A stretch of 64,000 nucleotides of DNA from Bradysia coprophila (Eukaryota; Arthropoda; Insecta; Diptera; Sciaridae), in assembly GCF_014529535.1 (NCBI RefSeq), contig NW_023503302.1, forward strand, positions 4,822,314 through 4,886,313, read 5' to 3'. A program made the position numbers and the translations under genes. Shown piece after piece: positions 48,118 through 60,982 of the stretch (the first letter of the stretch is position 1; the number at the start of each line of letters is the position of its first letter). The notes beneath the pieces were generated by a model. That model searched no databases. It saw nothing but the letters and a program-made list of their open reading frames with translations, and was not told the origin of the DNA.

Positions 48118-51100
48118 TTATATATAGTCCATCTTAACTCCGGTTCTAAAACTTCCTCTCTGAATGTACTCAGTCTTTGCTGCTGGAAAGCGAGAGAAAA
48201 GCCCTCGATCTTGGTTTGTTAGTTTTGATGGCAATCATTTTGCTCAATGCGTTAAAGAAACTTGTAGCTTCACTGCTCCACTGACCAAAAACGGGATGAA
48301 AATGTAATTTCCTCCAATTGCTGCTGCCTGTGTCTTCACACTCTTGTGGCACAAGTCATGATTAATAACGTGTTGAAAAGCAATTATCTTTCCATCTACG
48401 CTTTTCGGCAAGCACTGTATTGACAGCCACAGCACTACCACTTTACCTTTTCTAAAATTCAAGCAGACATGTCGTACGCTATTGATTTGGTGGTTTCTGG
48501 TGGTATCCCCTATGTATATCCAACTGAATAAAGGATGGTGGTATATACATGTCATTTTTTCGAAAGCTTTTATCTCGAAAAATAGTGAACCACTGGCGAA
48601 ACAAAATAATTGAGAGTAGTACCGGGATAATGAACTATTGCACATAAAGGCTTTTTGTTCGGTTTAAATCCGTCGAGTCGAAAATCAATTAACATTGTTT
48701 ATCTGATTATTAGCTGTGGGTTGCGGTAATGTTAATTAATTGATAGTGCTTAGTTAGACTGAACCAAAATATATTGACTATTGATGTTGTGACATATTGT
48801 ATGAAGTTGACTTTCGACAATAATCACGGCAGAGTAAAACCAGGCAGGAGCACTCGATTTGATTAGGGACTAGGATAGACTGTGATCAGGATTCTTCCTA
48901 ACACGACCAGTAGACTTTACGAAATGCAATACTAAGAAATAACATCTTTCAGGTCAAGGTAAGTATTTTTTTTTTCGTGTCGACCAACAATGGATCCTTT
49001 AATTTTCGTTTTAATCTCGGCTTTACATCGGATTATCAAGGGTCACATGTAAATTCGACTTTTCATGCTTCGGGGCCGAAAATGAGGGCAATTTTTCGAA
49101 TTTTCTCGGGTTTCCGGCCCTCTGCATGAAAACTTACATGTGCACCTGTTTGGGACGGTTGATTTAAGGCACTTTCGCTTGTACAATCCGCGAAATTGCC
49201 TAAAATCAATCGTCCAAAAAAGGTACACAAATAACCATTTCAACTTTTTATCTCTAATAAACGAGGGAACAAGGGAAAATTCCAGCTTGAATGATTGTGC
49301 CCCATAGGGCGCGTTGCTAGCTCATTATTCGGAGATGAATAATAGGGTCGGTTGGTATTTCAGGGATTTTTTGTAAGTGGTCAAATGAGGAAGAATGGAA
49401 AAAGTTTTCTTCCCCCACTGCTTCCACCTGTAGGTATCTATGTACTTCTAACTGCATTTTTTTGGGTTCCCTTATTGAATTTTAGGATTATTCAGGTTCA
49501 CATCTTACCAATTCTAAAAATTAAGTATTTCGAAAGATTTTTCAGATTTTATTGAGGTATTTGTCCTGGTTCATATAATTAATTAACAAGAAAATTAATT
49601 GGATTTTTTCTAGATTTTTGGGATTATTTAATGTGATTTTCTTCAAATGGAGGATTTATGACGCGATGATGTTTTCCATCAGTCTCAGAACAAATTAACA
49701 ACTCCCAAAGATGAAGTTTTGAGCAGACTTTTCAGTCAATTCATTTTGTAATTTCAAAGTGAAGCAAAATCTCTCGGCTTACCTGATGACTCAGCGACTT
49801 TCCAGACGCCTTCTCCTTTTTTCGGTCGGCTGTCTGCAACAGTAGTTACCACAAATTCACTTTTCCTTGAATCACATTCAATGAAATTATTTATATTATT
49901 TCCGTCACTGAACAATTTTCACGCAAATTTCGCTGTAAAATTTATTGACTTTTTGAACGGATTTTAAGCAGCTTAAGAAGACATAAAAAAAATTGTTACG
50001 GGTATTTAATGGCATTTAAGGTACTCGCAGCAATCCACGTGATGTTCTCTTTTCCATCATGTTAAATGTGTTGAATCAACTTTTAACATACGCTCAAATA
50101 GACAACCTTCCAGCATTTTTGCAAAAGCATGTGTAATCCCCAAACAACAAATTGTCGACAGAGAAATCATTCTTTACATATTTACTCCACTTCTCACTCA
50201 AACTGTGCGTTCTAACGAAATAATGTGAGGATCATTATCATCATCCCTTCATCTTTATCATCATTTCCCGTTTTATACATTTTTGTCGAGTAAAATTCCG
50301 ACGAATGAATTTATTGATATGATGATGATGCGATGTCTGTATAAGTGGAAAATTGTGATGTTGGGGATCAGGAAACCTATTAGCAAAACATAATAAAATA
50401 GTAGTGTACGGCATTATATTGTTGTAGGAGTAAAGTCGGCGTTACGTCTGGGTTCTATTTATATATAAAAGGATTATGAATAATAAATGGACGGCCGGCC
50501 TCATGCAATAGAAATTGACACAGTTTTTTTAATTGGGCCATAGCCATAACTATATCTAGGTATATGCAGATACACAGATAGACACACTAGGGACGATTTT
50601 CTTCTGCTGAACAATTATTCATCATATAGCTCAGTTTATGTTATTGAAACGCAAATGAAGTAAAAGATTTCTCGAAAAATGCAAGTCAAGTAATAGATTC
50701 AATGACTATCCAAAATGATGTGCTTGCAGCTGGTGTGAAATGTTTTAATAATTCTTCACTCTGCTGATGTGAATCAAAGTTTGTTGAATTTTACCCCTAT
50801 ACAACCATTCACACACCGTTCGTATATATTTATATTTTGCGTTTGAATTTTTGGTAAAATCAAAATTCCTATTTGGTAGAACTGTAAAAGAATGCGAAAC
50901 GAGCTTGATGATTGTGTTTTTTGCGACGCGAGCAATGTGTTGAAATTTTAATGCACATTATTTTGAGTATAACTGCTGAGTAATCTGGTGGATAACTGGT
51001 ATATAACGACACAAAGAAAACATTTCGCTTAGCAATTTTTTAAGCTTTAAATTTCTTTAATTTAACTGTGAACGAAGGTCATTTGATATGAAGAATCCAA

Positions 51101-52456
51101 GAATCCTTCTAAAATGCTCGTTCTCGAAATTCGCACGGTTGATAAGAAGTGGTAGCATCAGGTGTCAGGTCGCTTTCAAATGAATTTCATTTTCGATACT
51201 TTACATCTTTCACAAACCGTTACAAACGGATACTGTGTTATTGACAGCGACGACGGCAAAATTGCAGTTTAAGGGACAAGCTACGATTTAAGTTTTTTGG
51301 GCCCTCTAAACATTCAAATTGAAATTCCAACTTTGAACACCTTTAAACCACTCAATTTTTTGTCCGAAATAACCACAAGTAGTAGTAGTAGTAGTAGTTG
51401 TAGTACAATGAACACTACTACTGATACAGAGGCGATCGAATAAATGGAATGTAATTAAACAAACTGAAAAAGATTGAGGGCTGGGCTTATGTGGGAGAGA
51501 CGATTCTTGTTGTACTGTAGTATTTCTCTATACCAGAAAACTGCGAAAATTGAGAAAAATGGCGGGACACTTTGGGATCTATGCCACCCCAAAAAACTTT
51601 TTAAATTCCAACCTAACTCCTAAACTGAAATTTTGCCAATTAAATACTGAAGATGGACTATATGGACCTAAGTATCGGGAAGCTATCCGCGATAAATAGG
51701 ATTGATAATTGACCTCGTAATTGACTCAAGCGCATTCAGTTACAATGAAGAAATTTCGTTTTGTCGGTTAGAGTGTTAGGCATGCTCATACAAGATACTA
51801 TGACTATCAAGTTGAAAGTTGAAACTCTGTTTGGTGTGACGTTTGCTACCAGAGCGAAGCGAGGTTCTTAACTTACACTAGTTCCAACATTTTATTCGAA
51901 TATAAAAGATCGCCGTCGCGTGTGACGTTTCACACGATTCGTGACATTTTATTTATTGTGACGAAGAATAATCTTGCTAAAAATTTGTGAGTCATAATTT
52001 GAGAACTTACTGAAATGCAAATAACGTCAGTAATATTTTGAATACTATTTACACCCAGCATCGAATAGTCGCAGTATTATTGTGAATGTTATTTGCGGTA
52101 ATCTTACAAAATCAGGAGGTACGAATGATTATACCACTCGCTATGAAATCCACAGTTTCTCCAATCGTGTCTGCATATATCCAGGTACAAGTAGCATTTA
52201 AAACAATAGTGACACATTTGGACCCGGGTGCAAATTCTCACTTCGTCGCTATATAATGTTCTGTTAGATGATAAAAGATATGATCCGACGCTCGTATTCC
52301 TAATCCATCTTAAGCTTGAATAGGTCTAATGTCTCATTAGCCAAAGCTTTTCTGTCAATAGCAGAGCCGTTAAAACTCGTAATCATCAAAAATTGCTCGC
52401 ATAAGTAATTGTAAAAAAAATATATTTCCATTTAACATCATCATCATCACCTTACA
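48118..52456. other. Interval between the F-box gene and FANCM
   Basis: No secure gene. It includes a twin hairpin at 49044-49228, an (AGT)7 microsatellite at 51378-51398 and ATCATC-rich DNA near 50230. A 133-codon minus frame at 48244-48645 has no recognised domain. Confidence 0.4.
49044..49228. mobile_element. Two adjacent hairpins
   Basis: Hairpin 1 (49044-49143) pairs CACATGTAAATTCGACTTTT with a reversed CACATGTAAGTTTTCATGC and GGGCCGGAAA. Hairpin 2 (49140-49228) pairs GTGCACCTGTTTGGGACG with a reversed GTGTACCTTTTTTGGACG and then TTGATTT.AGGCA. The stems nearly abut. Probably a MITE of unusual two-stem form. Confidence 0.5.
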
Positions 52457-55400
52457 TCAAGTGTTATCATCGGAACTATCATTGAATGCAATAATTTTAC
52501 GGCGCTTCGGAACAGAACTGGAATTGTTATTGCATTTTTTCCGCTTTTCCCTTCGTTCCTTTTTTAGCAACCATTCGGCTCGTTCCAGGACTGACATTTC
52601 TTGCTCATTTTCCTCATTTTCGCTGCACTCGTCCACCACAAACGACGTCTATTGAATTTTAATAATAAAAAATGAAAAATTTTGTTCAACGGAAATTTCG
52701 TGCTCGTTCAACTTACATCATAGTCGGACTCATTTTCTTCAACGACAGTCTGCGAGAAAATGTTGGTGTTGTGCAGATACGCCTTCGGATTCGCCATTCT
52801 GAAGCCATTCTTTCGAACCGGACTTCTACGGAAACAAATTTGATCGATAAAAATGCCTTGTCAGTCAGACTTGATTTGACTTACTTAACAGACTGCATGT
52901 AAATCGCTCTCATGTCGACCGACGTGTCGTCATGTACTTCTTCATTGCAAATGATCGAATTCAGCTCTGCGTCGGAAGCATCGTGCTCATCGTCGCTGGA
53001 ACCATCGGAAACATCACATTCATCGTCGATGAAATGGCACTTTTTGAATGGCTTTCTGAACACAGGCTTGGTAGTGATGCGTTTCGGTGATGATGAATCG
53101 TCAAGGACCGTTTCGTCGACTATACGATTCCGCTTGTTGCGGTTTCGATGAATTTTAAATGGTTCGTCTGGAAAAAGAAATTTGGTTGAAATAATTTGCT
53201 GTTTTGCTTCATTTACTAGCTAGCGTTCAGTGTCGCGACTGGCTTTAGGATAGCCGGTCCAGCGCTGAAGGAGCAGTACTATGAAGTAACAGATTTAATA
53301 GGCATGTTCTTAAGCGGTTAGAACTGAAAAAAAATGTTCAGCTCAAATTATGTGAACTAATGCCATTCATACGTCCCAAATTCAGTTTTAATAGCCAGTT
53401 TATTCAAAAACTATTTAGGGACGAGGTCGGTTAATATATTTTTTGACATAATTCACATAATTTCACAAACATCAAAGTAAAAAACAGGAAAAACTTTGTC
53501 AAATTACCAGACTCAATGGTTCTTTGTGTGTTATGAACGAAATGACGGAAAATTATTTACTAATTGGGTCAATAAAGTACCATATTGCGATTGCCCGAAT
53601 ATGTGCTATTCCAGACTTGAAACATATTCGCGCTGCAAAATCATTCAATTTTTGTGCGGTTTTTCTTTTAGTAGATTAATGGTAATTCATTTAGTTTCGC
53701 CGACTTTCACGTGTGAGTGTAGCATGTTAATGAAAAAGCGATACTCTGTGCAGTTGTTGATGTCGTTCTATTTTTGAGAACTTTAACGGAAAATGGGTCG
53801 CTGCGATGTTAGTCCCGTACGAAACGGTATATCAGCATACGTATACGTTAGAGGTTGTCGATTCTGCCGGTCCACAAAGAATACCCCGGAAAATCACTGT
53901 TCAGAATTCTCAAATAACTTCTGATGCTGAAAAATCAAGAACAGAAGATTTCCCTTTAATTCTACTACCCTGTTTTGTCTCTCTCTCATAAAGGCCAGTG
54001 TCGTCAGCAACAAAAAAGATCAATGTTCGTGAGGGGTATGACTTGCGGAGCAGAAGATTTTCTACCAAACAATAAGCGATATTGCCAAGACTGCAAAGAA
54101 TCTTCAAGCAAAAATTTTGCAATGGTTGCAACGATATAAGGACAAGACACGACTTTAAAGTTTTCATATTCATATATCGGTCGCATTTATTCAAGAAAAT
54201 CTCTTGAAATGCTGAAAAAGAGTTTTTCATGGTGTTGTCAACTCTCCGACTACATCCTTTGAAGCGAAAACTTGAACTCGTCACAAAACAATATTCGGCT
54301 TTAACTTCCCCAACTGACCATGGCGAATTAAAAACAAACTGTAGCGAACTTACTCGAACATCAAATTCTATTCTTCTGTTCTGAGCATTTTTTGTGGAAA
54401 CGGCATTTCAGACTCTATTCACTTTAGCAAGCATAGAAAGTAGGTTTTTTCAAAATTTATTTGAATTTGTTAACATAGCTGACCATAATTTCAATGGCCG
54501 GCATTAGACTGAAAATTCAGTAGCAGAGAAAGAAAATCTTCAAATGAAAATTCGTTCCGAAGTCTGAAAATATGAAAGTATGAGAAACAACTCACCCAAT
54601 TCGCTGCCATCATCACTATGCTCTGGTTCTTGTTCGTTACTTCGTTGGTTGCATTTAACATCTAGGCTGCGACAGCTAAGAAACAACGGTGACTTGCTTT
54701 GAAGACTGTTCGATGGCATCCTCTCAGAATTGGACTTCAGTGAAAGCGCTTTCAGCCTCGTCAAATTGATTTTACGGCTGAAGACTGACGGCGATCGATC
54801 AGCCGTTTTCACTGTACTATTGTTTGGTGATGGTGACTTGAAACTGGTGTTGGTGGTGGGACGTATTGATGGCACTTGGAACCGTATCGACTGTAAATTT
54901 TTGGGACTGCTGAGATTCTGAACTGATGGTGATGTTGGAACTGGTGGTGTTGGAATTGGTGAATTTGTCTTTGCAAATGATGCAAACATGTCATCACCGT
55001 TATCCAGCTCGAGATGGTTTGATGGTATCTTATTTTCGTAATTACTTAAATATTTGCTAGGCAACTTAATCTCGGATATCACAGGTTGTGAAGACGCGAT
55101 CACATCCTCCTCTTCTACTTCTTCTACGCGGGTACATTGTTTTCCATTGGATTCTGGCTTGTCGCATTCAACGGAATCATAGGAGCCGAAAATATCTTCA
55201 ATTGTTCCGATGAAAATCTCCTTGCCGGCTGATTTGTTGGGTGTGGACGAATGATTAATTTCTGATTTTTCTCCATTTGTAGACTTTTGACTTAGGTTTA
55301 CAATTTTCAAAATTTGCGAGACTGTGTACTCTTGAGATGTTGGATGAGTGACGCTCTTTGAAGCGATTGCAGTGTGTTTGTCGGCGATAGGTTTTTGGCG

Positions 55401-58400
55401 AGTTGACTGGGAGTGCTTGTCTAGGGATACTTTCATCTCTTTCTCTGGAGCAACAGAATCCGCATCCCTTTCAGAACATTCCACTGGATCGACAAAAATA
55501 TCCATGACATCACGTATACCCAAAAACGCTAACGCTTCAGTCAAAGTCGACATTTTCCTTTCCCGTTTTCGTTCTTTTTTACTTTCGTTGAGCGATTTAC
55601 ATTTCTCAAACGCTCGTGCCAGCGGAGAGTCTTTTATGCTTCCGAAACTTTTGTTGCTTGTCCTCTTAGACGTTAACGGTGTGCTCGATTTCAGTGGAAT
55701 CCTCTTCACTGCTACCGGTGTGTTGCAAGGAAACATTTTTGTACCGCTGGCCACCTGTACATCCTCATACTTTGACTCGATTTTATCATAAAATGGAATG
55801 AAAGCCTCTGATGTTCCGACGCTCACATCCATGGGTAAAGTATCGTTGGTTTGAGAAATTGTACTACTAGTCGAGCTAACGTCTGATTTCTCTTCCATTT
55901 TTTGTATTTTTCCATGACGATTAAAACGGTCGGCTAGTTTCGCTGCGAATGACGGACCGTAGGGTTCGTTCGGCTGATCAAATTCGGGAATGGCCAGAAC
56001 AGGTCGTTCTTGACGCTGATACCCGTTCAGCAATTTAGAGACACACGACGCATCCCCTATCGTATTTAGAATGATTGATTCGTGAACGGGTGCCAGTGTT
56101 TTCGTTGCCAATTTTTCTTTCCAAGCGGAAATGTTACACTTGATGGCATATGCTTTAAGGGCGCTTGACGTTTTCTCATTTTCCATGACTTCCCAGAATG
56201 TCGGCACTTTCAGATGATCACTTAGGTCGTCGCTTGACTCACTGCCGGCACAGGCTGGCTCGGTTAATTCTGTCGTTACAACGCTATTGAGATTTCGATG
56301 AACTGTTGGCTGGTTCGTGATGGGTCGGAAAAAATTTCGCAAATCTGTTGATGTGGTTGGGGCTTGCAGCGTAGAACGTTTGTTAGATGTGATCTGCTGT
56401 TGATGAAAGGTTGTTGTTAGTCATGACCGACAGTTACAGAAGGCATTAGATGGAAATGTGATTTGATATAAGACGAACCGTAGGGTCCATTTGTCATCGC
56501 AAAACATGATATCAATCAGAACGTCATAGTGTGGAGGGCAGTAATTTTTTCAAGCCAAATTTTCATTTAGCCTTCACTTCACGTCTACACTTACACTTAC
56601 ACGTCTCTCGTCATCACGATCTTCTTCGGTCTTCGGATGAACTTCCGTGCCAGTGCCAGCCAGAATGAAAGTTTCGACACATTTCGGATTGAATTCGGTT
56701 GGCACTAGACGGGGCGACGGACATAAACTATCAACAACATCGGAATGCGTTGCTAGTTTTTTGTTTGTGTAATCTTTGGCTGTCATGGAATCTTTCAGAT
56801 TACCGTGCTCTTTGCCTTCGGAAACCAACAAGCACACCTTGGATAGGAAAATGCAAATGGTCAGTGTTGGAATTTGGACAATGAATACAGAAAAATTACC
56901 ATTCCGTTTCGCTTCCGACCCGTTCTGCCCATTCGTTGCACCAAACGAATTGGATTCTTGGTGACATCGAAACAAACGATGAGATCCACTTCGCCACAAT
57001 CGATCCCTTCTTCTGCGACGCAAGTTGCAATAAGAACGTTGAACACGCCCTGTCGAAAATCGGCCATCGTTGCAATTTGTTGCCTTTGAGTTATTCCCCT
57101 TTGACCGGAAGTACTGCCCTGACCTGTAAATTGCGAGGTATATTATGTGGATCGACGTTAATTGACGTGAATACAATGCACGCATCTTACCGATGAAAAT
57201 GGCTGGTCTAATTCCCGTTGCTCTTTGCAACAACATTTGATGTATGAGAAATGCCGAATCTCTGTACTCGCAGAAAACGATCGCCTGGCTATTGGTAGCG
57301 CCCGTAAAATATTTCGACAAACAATTCAGGAGTTCATTGTACTTGGGATGGCCGAAATCAAAATCGGCTGGCAGTGTAACATCAGTGCCACCATTGGCAA
57401 ACGGATATGATCCAAGATCTTCCCGAACAGCTGACAAAAGTTGCTTGAGCCGATAGTCCTTAGCGACAACAAATTTTTCGTCCGAAGAATCGAAAAAGTT
57501 AAGGAACGTCCATAAGCCGTGTCCCTCCAATAGCTCTAATGCATGATACAAGCTGATGCAACAGGCAAAATCGGTTAGGACGGCTGAATGGTGAGGGTGT
57601 GTTTGCACTAGAGAGCTATTGTTATATTTTTGTTTCTGAACCACTAGCCAGCCTTTGTGCAAAGTTCTCGTTGATCCAGCGATTACATCGAATCCCAGCA
57701 AATTTTGAACGTACGGATCGATGATGTTTAAAAGTTCTTCGCGATACGTTCGAATTTTGTCGGTAAGACGGACGACAATCGTTTCAATTCGTTTACTATG
57801 AACATACGGCACCACATCCGGACACTTTTCCGTTCGAACTTCAATGTTCGATATCCATAAATTGTGCACGACCTCGGCCACATCGTTGGTTTTTTGTCCT
57901 GGTGTCGCCGACAATGCCAAGACACGGAACATTTCATTCTTTTCCTTTATGATGCGAATCACTTCACAGTAGGCGTACTTTCCTTTGGCTTTGTGCGCTT
58001 CATCGATGACCACCAGTTTGATGCTCTGTATGGGGAAATTCGGATCATCGATATCAGACACCACGGATTGGGGCGTTGCGTAGAAAACCCGTTTCAGTTT
58101 CCATAGTTTCAAACGGTTTTCCTTCTTCTGCTGTCCAGTTATCTCGGCTGTATCTTCCTTCGATATGCCCATTATCTGGTAGCATGCGTCGATTTGTTGG
58201 GCCACTAGTGGCTTTGTGGGTGCCATGAATATTAATTTGCCTTGCGGATACCATCGATAGAAGTTGTACATTACAACAGCGGCGATAAATGTCTTTCCCA
58301 GCCCGGTGGGTAAACAAACCTGAAATAGAAGGGTGTACGGAGTGGTGAAATGGATTGGCAAACATTTGAAATCTCAATCACGACAGACACATTCATTCTG

Positions 58401-58804
58401 AGAGGTTGGTTAAATTATGTGAATTCCATTCATACAGACAACAATCATCGTCATACACATTCTGTTGTTTTTGTTCGTACATGTGCGGCACATGATGTGC
58501 CTGGACACAGCTCTTGGAATCTCGCTAAACCTATGGTTCAGTGGTCTGTTTTTGTACTAACCAGAGTATTCTTGAACAGAGCATTGTACACGATATCGTG
58601 TTGGTACTTTCGTATGGGATAATTGGTCGGATAAATCCATGTATCGCCCGAATTATTATCGAAACCGTGATGTCTGTCCGTTCTCAGTTGATCTTTTTCA
58701 TCAAAATGCTTTAATACATTGTCTTCATTGTAATTGTCGAACACACCAGCCGATATTTCCCACAGATCTTCCGAATCATCGTCGACGTTCATTGCAGTAG
58801 CCAT
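52457..58804 (-). CDS. Fancm: FANCM DNA helicase/translocase, nuclease-less form, eight exons
   Basis: SF2 helicase-family DNA translocase of the Fanconi anaemia pathway; in the family it remodels stalled forks and limits crossovers. Exons: 58804-58562, 58319-57191, 57123-56900, 56837-56601, 56396-54596, 53167-52885, 52825-52717, 52648-52457; all introns GT-AG, phases consistent, about 1405 aa. Motifs: Walker A PTGLGKT (residues 85-91), APTKPL, DEAH (187-190), SATPG (from 218), and QRMGRTGRKR (from 520) after STCVAEEG-type IATCVAEEGIDCGEVDLI. The long middle (exon 5) is polar and probably disordered. Near the C-terminus, FIDDECDVSD, RAIYMQSVKSPV and NIFSQ resemble conserved FANCM blocks. The protein ends SSDDNT; no ERCC4 nuclease or helix-hairpin-helix follows, as reported for the fly protein. 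Family assignment is very firm. Confidence 0.95.
53168..54595 (-). other. FANCM intron 5, 1428 bp
   Basis: Much longer than the other introns of this gene (59-242 bp). Donor GTGAGT, acceptor TTTTTCCAG. Minus- and plus-strand frames inside (53910-54284, 53496-53777) show no recognisable domain. It may hold an old insertion or an unrecognised nested sequence. Confidence 0.6.
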
Positions 58805-59232
58805 CGAATGTACGCGATAAAAGACAAAATCGACACAAAAACATTGAACAATCCGAATTTCTTAACACAAAATCTATTTTTTAGTGAAGCAAAAAAATCT
58901 TGTTTTCATTTACAATACGACAACATTGAGTGGTAAACACAAAATAGACACAAATGCGCAATCTGCATTATCTACACGTCACTGCTAAAAGAACCCTTTT
59001 TTATCCTTACCATGGATGTAGACACATAGACGATATGGCATTGAATTTAGGATAGACGATGGGGGCAATGAAAGTATACTCTACAGGTGTGGTCAAATGA
59101 CAAAATTTTGCTATTTCCTCCTGCTTGTATGGACAGACCATATTTGGTTTGTATACTGTCATTGGTAAATATTTTAAAAATCATTTTTGCCATATAATAG
59201 ACACAAATTTTAAAACCTAACCTGTATGTTTA
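58805..59232. promoter_or_regulatory. Upstream region of FANCM
   Basis: AT-rich sequence immediately 5' of the FANCM start codon. It should include the 5' UTR and promoter. No specific motif can be named with confidence. Confidence 0.3.
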
Positions 59233-59234
59233 TA

Positions 59235-59594
59235 GGCCTGTTCATTTTAGAGAAATAGTCTCAAATTCATCTGGCATGGTGTCTATCTGGTCCGGAAGGC
59301 TAAAATATTGGACCCGTATTTTTTTTAGAATTTTAAAAAATAGTTTAGATCTGGGGAGCGAAGCATTTGTTCATATGTACGAATGCGTTGGTTAGAAGAG
59401 TAAAAAAGATATACACCATCATTCTCCTCTCTTCTAACCAACGCTTTCGTACATTTGAACAAATGCTTCGCTCCCCAGATCTAAACTATTTTTTAAAATT
59501 CTAAAAAAAATACGGGTCCAATATTTTAGCCTTCCGGACCAGATAGACACCATGCCAGATGAATTTGAGACTATTTCTCAAAAATGAACAGGCC
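59235..59594. mobile_element. TA-flanked hairpin transposon, 360 bp
   Basis: Two arms of about 166 bp, beginning GGCCTGTTCATTTT, differ at about three positions. The loop is about 28 bp (AAAAAGATATACACC). Flanks are TA at 59233-59234 and 59595-59596. No coding capacity. It lies between the divergent FANCM and RNF37 genes. Confidence 0.85.
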
Positions 59595-59596
59595 TA

Positions 59597-60982
59597 ATAT
59601 TTACATAGTTTTAGGATTCCCAGAAATAGACTTAAAGTAGCTTTCGAACAGTAGGAGTGAAGAACTTTTTTTTTGGTAGATACTGCATTTGCATTAGGGT
59701 GATCAGTTTGACAATTTTGTAACTGAAATAAATACTTTGGCTATGAAAATACATTAAATACGCTGGTCGCTGGAAGTTTATTTCGTTTCGATTTTTTCCA
59801 AGTTAGATTATGAAATGTGGTATTCCTCATTACAACATCTCATTCCAACAACAGTCTTGAAAGGCACAGAAAGAATTTTACTTTGAATCTCGCTTTGAAG
59901 CCTTTATTATTGAACAATATTAACTATAAACAGGAAAAAATAGTAAAGTTGTTCCGAAGATACTGCGATATTTTTGTCGGGAACGATTTTTCGAGTATGG
60001 CTTCGGTGTTAAGTGTCCAAGAACATTAATTTCCACGAAATGTGACTATCTGTCATTCTACAGCCGAGAAGTCTGACTTAGTTTCACTTGGAGGACTTAT
60101 CACATCTCTGGTTGTAATTGACCGATTTCCAAAGTTTTACCCAAATTTTGAATGAATCTGGTTAACTTACTATATACCAAAACTAAACCATCTGTCCCTT
60201 GCATATAGAGTTATACTCAAGAGGTGTTTATCTCCGAGGCACTCAAAAGCTACATGGGCTGGACACCCAGGCATGTTTGAAAATGACAGAGGCATCATGC
60301 CATCTCCAAGGTAAATATAGTATGGAGGTAATGCCATTACCGAATCAGATGGGCGGTGGCACCAAAGTTCGATACAAACGCCATGTCATCGCTTCGTTAA
60401 AAGCAAAAAATGGAATAGAAAGTCATAGTCGGGTCTTCTGTTGTGAGATAGTGAAAATATTTTGTGCAACACAAGTAAATCAGTCAACCATTGAAAAAAA
60501 AGATGTAATTGGCATCGATCTTATATGCTAGGCCGTGCGTCCACACTATTATTATCACTCCTTCTTGGAATCTTCTGAATTTGGTCTCCAAGCTAATGAG
60601 ATAAAGTTCCATGAATGTTGCCCTAAGAAATGTAGATTTCGTGCTATTTTCAAACGAATTTTTGATTGTCCAGGTCATGGACACGACAGGTCATGGAATT
60701 CTAAATATAACACCACAATGGAAGAGAATTGGGACTATTCATGCCAAGGATTGTTCGGACATATAAAAACGAGCTCGTAGATAATAGCTCTTTCTAAAAC
60801 CACCGTTCTTCTTTCTAATATAGCCGCTAAAAACTACCAAAGTTTCTTCAGCGCCATCATGTGTCTTCGACAGCTTACTCGATGACATTCATGACATTTC
60901 TTGTTTTTGTTTTCTTTTCTTTTTGTCAAACACTTTTGAGTCTCACTGGTCCTCAACATAAGAAAGTAAACAACAGAAACCA
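59597..60982. other. Interval upstream of RNF37
   Basis: No secure gene. A 70-codon plus frame at 59817-60029 contains KIVKLFRRYCDIFVGNDF, faintly reminiscent of the segment before reverse transcriptase in Gypsy-like Pol proteins, but nothing else supports this. The frame at 60199-60531 is unrecognised. Confidence 0.35.

Noticed and set aside
48244..48645. 133-codon minus-strand frame downstream of the F-box gene
   Set aside because: Long for the region but with no recognisable domain or splice context; chance or an old repeat is more likely.
53496..54284. Frames inside FANCM intron 5 on both strands
   Set aside because: No domain, no consistent splice structure and no conserved motif. A Cys-rich stretch (CDCPNMC) briefly suggested a DEG/ENaC channel, but the rest does not fit.
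54730..58622. Plus-strand frames across the FANCM locus (for example 55348-55791)
   Set aside because: Shadow frames antisense to secure FANCM exons.
59817..60029. Possible Gypsy-type Pol fragment (VKLFRRYCDIFV)
   Set aside because: Only one short, weak resemblance; no catalytic motifs, LTRs or neighbouring Pol sequence.
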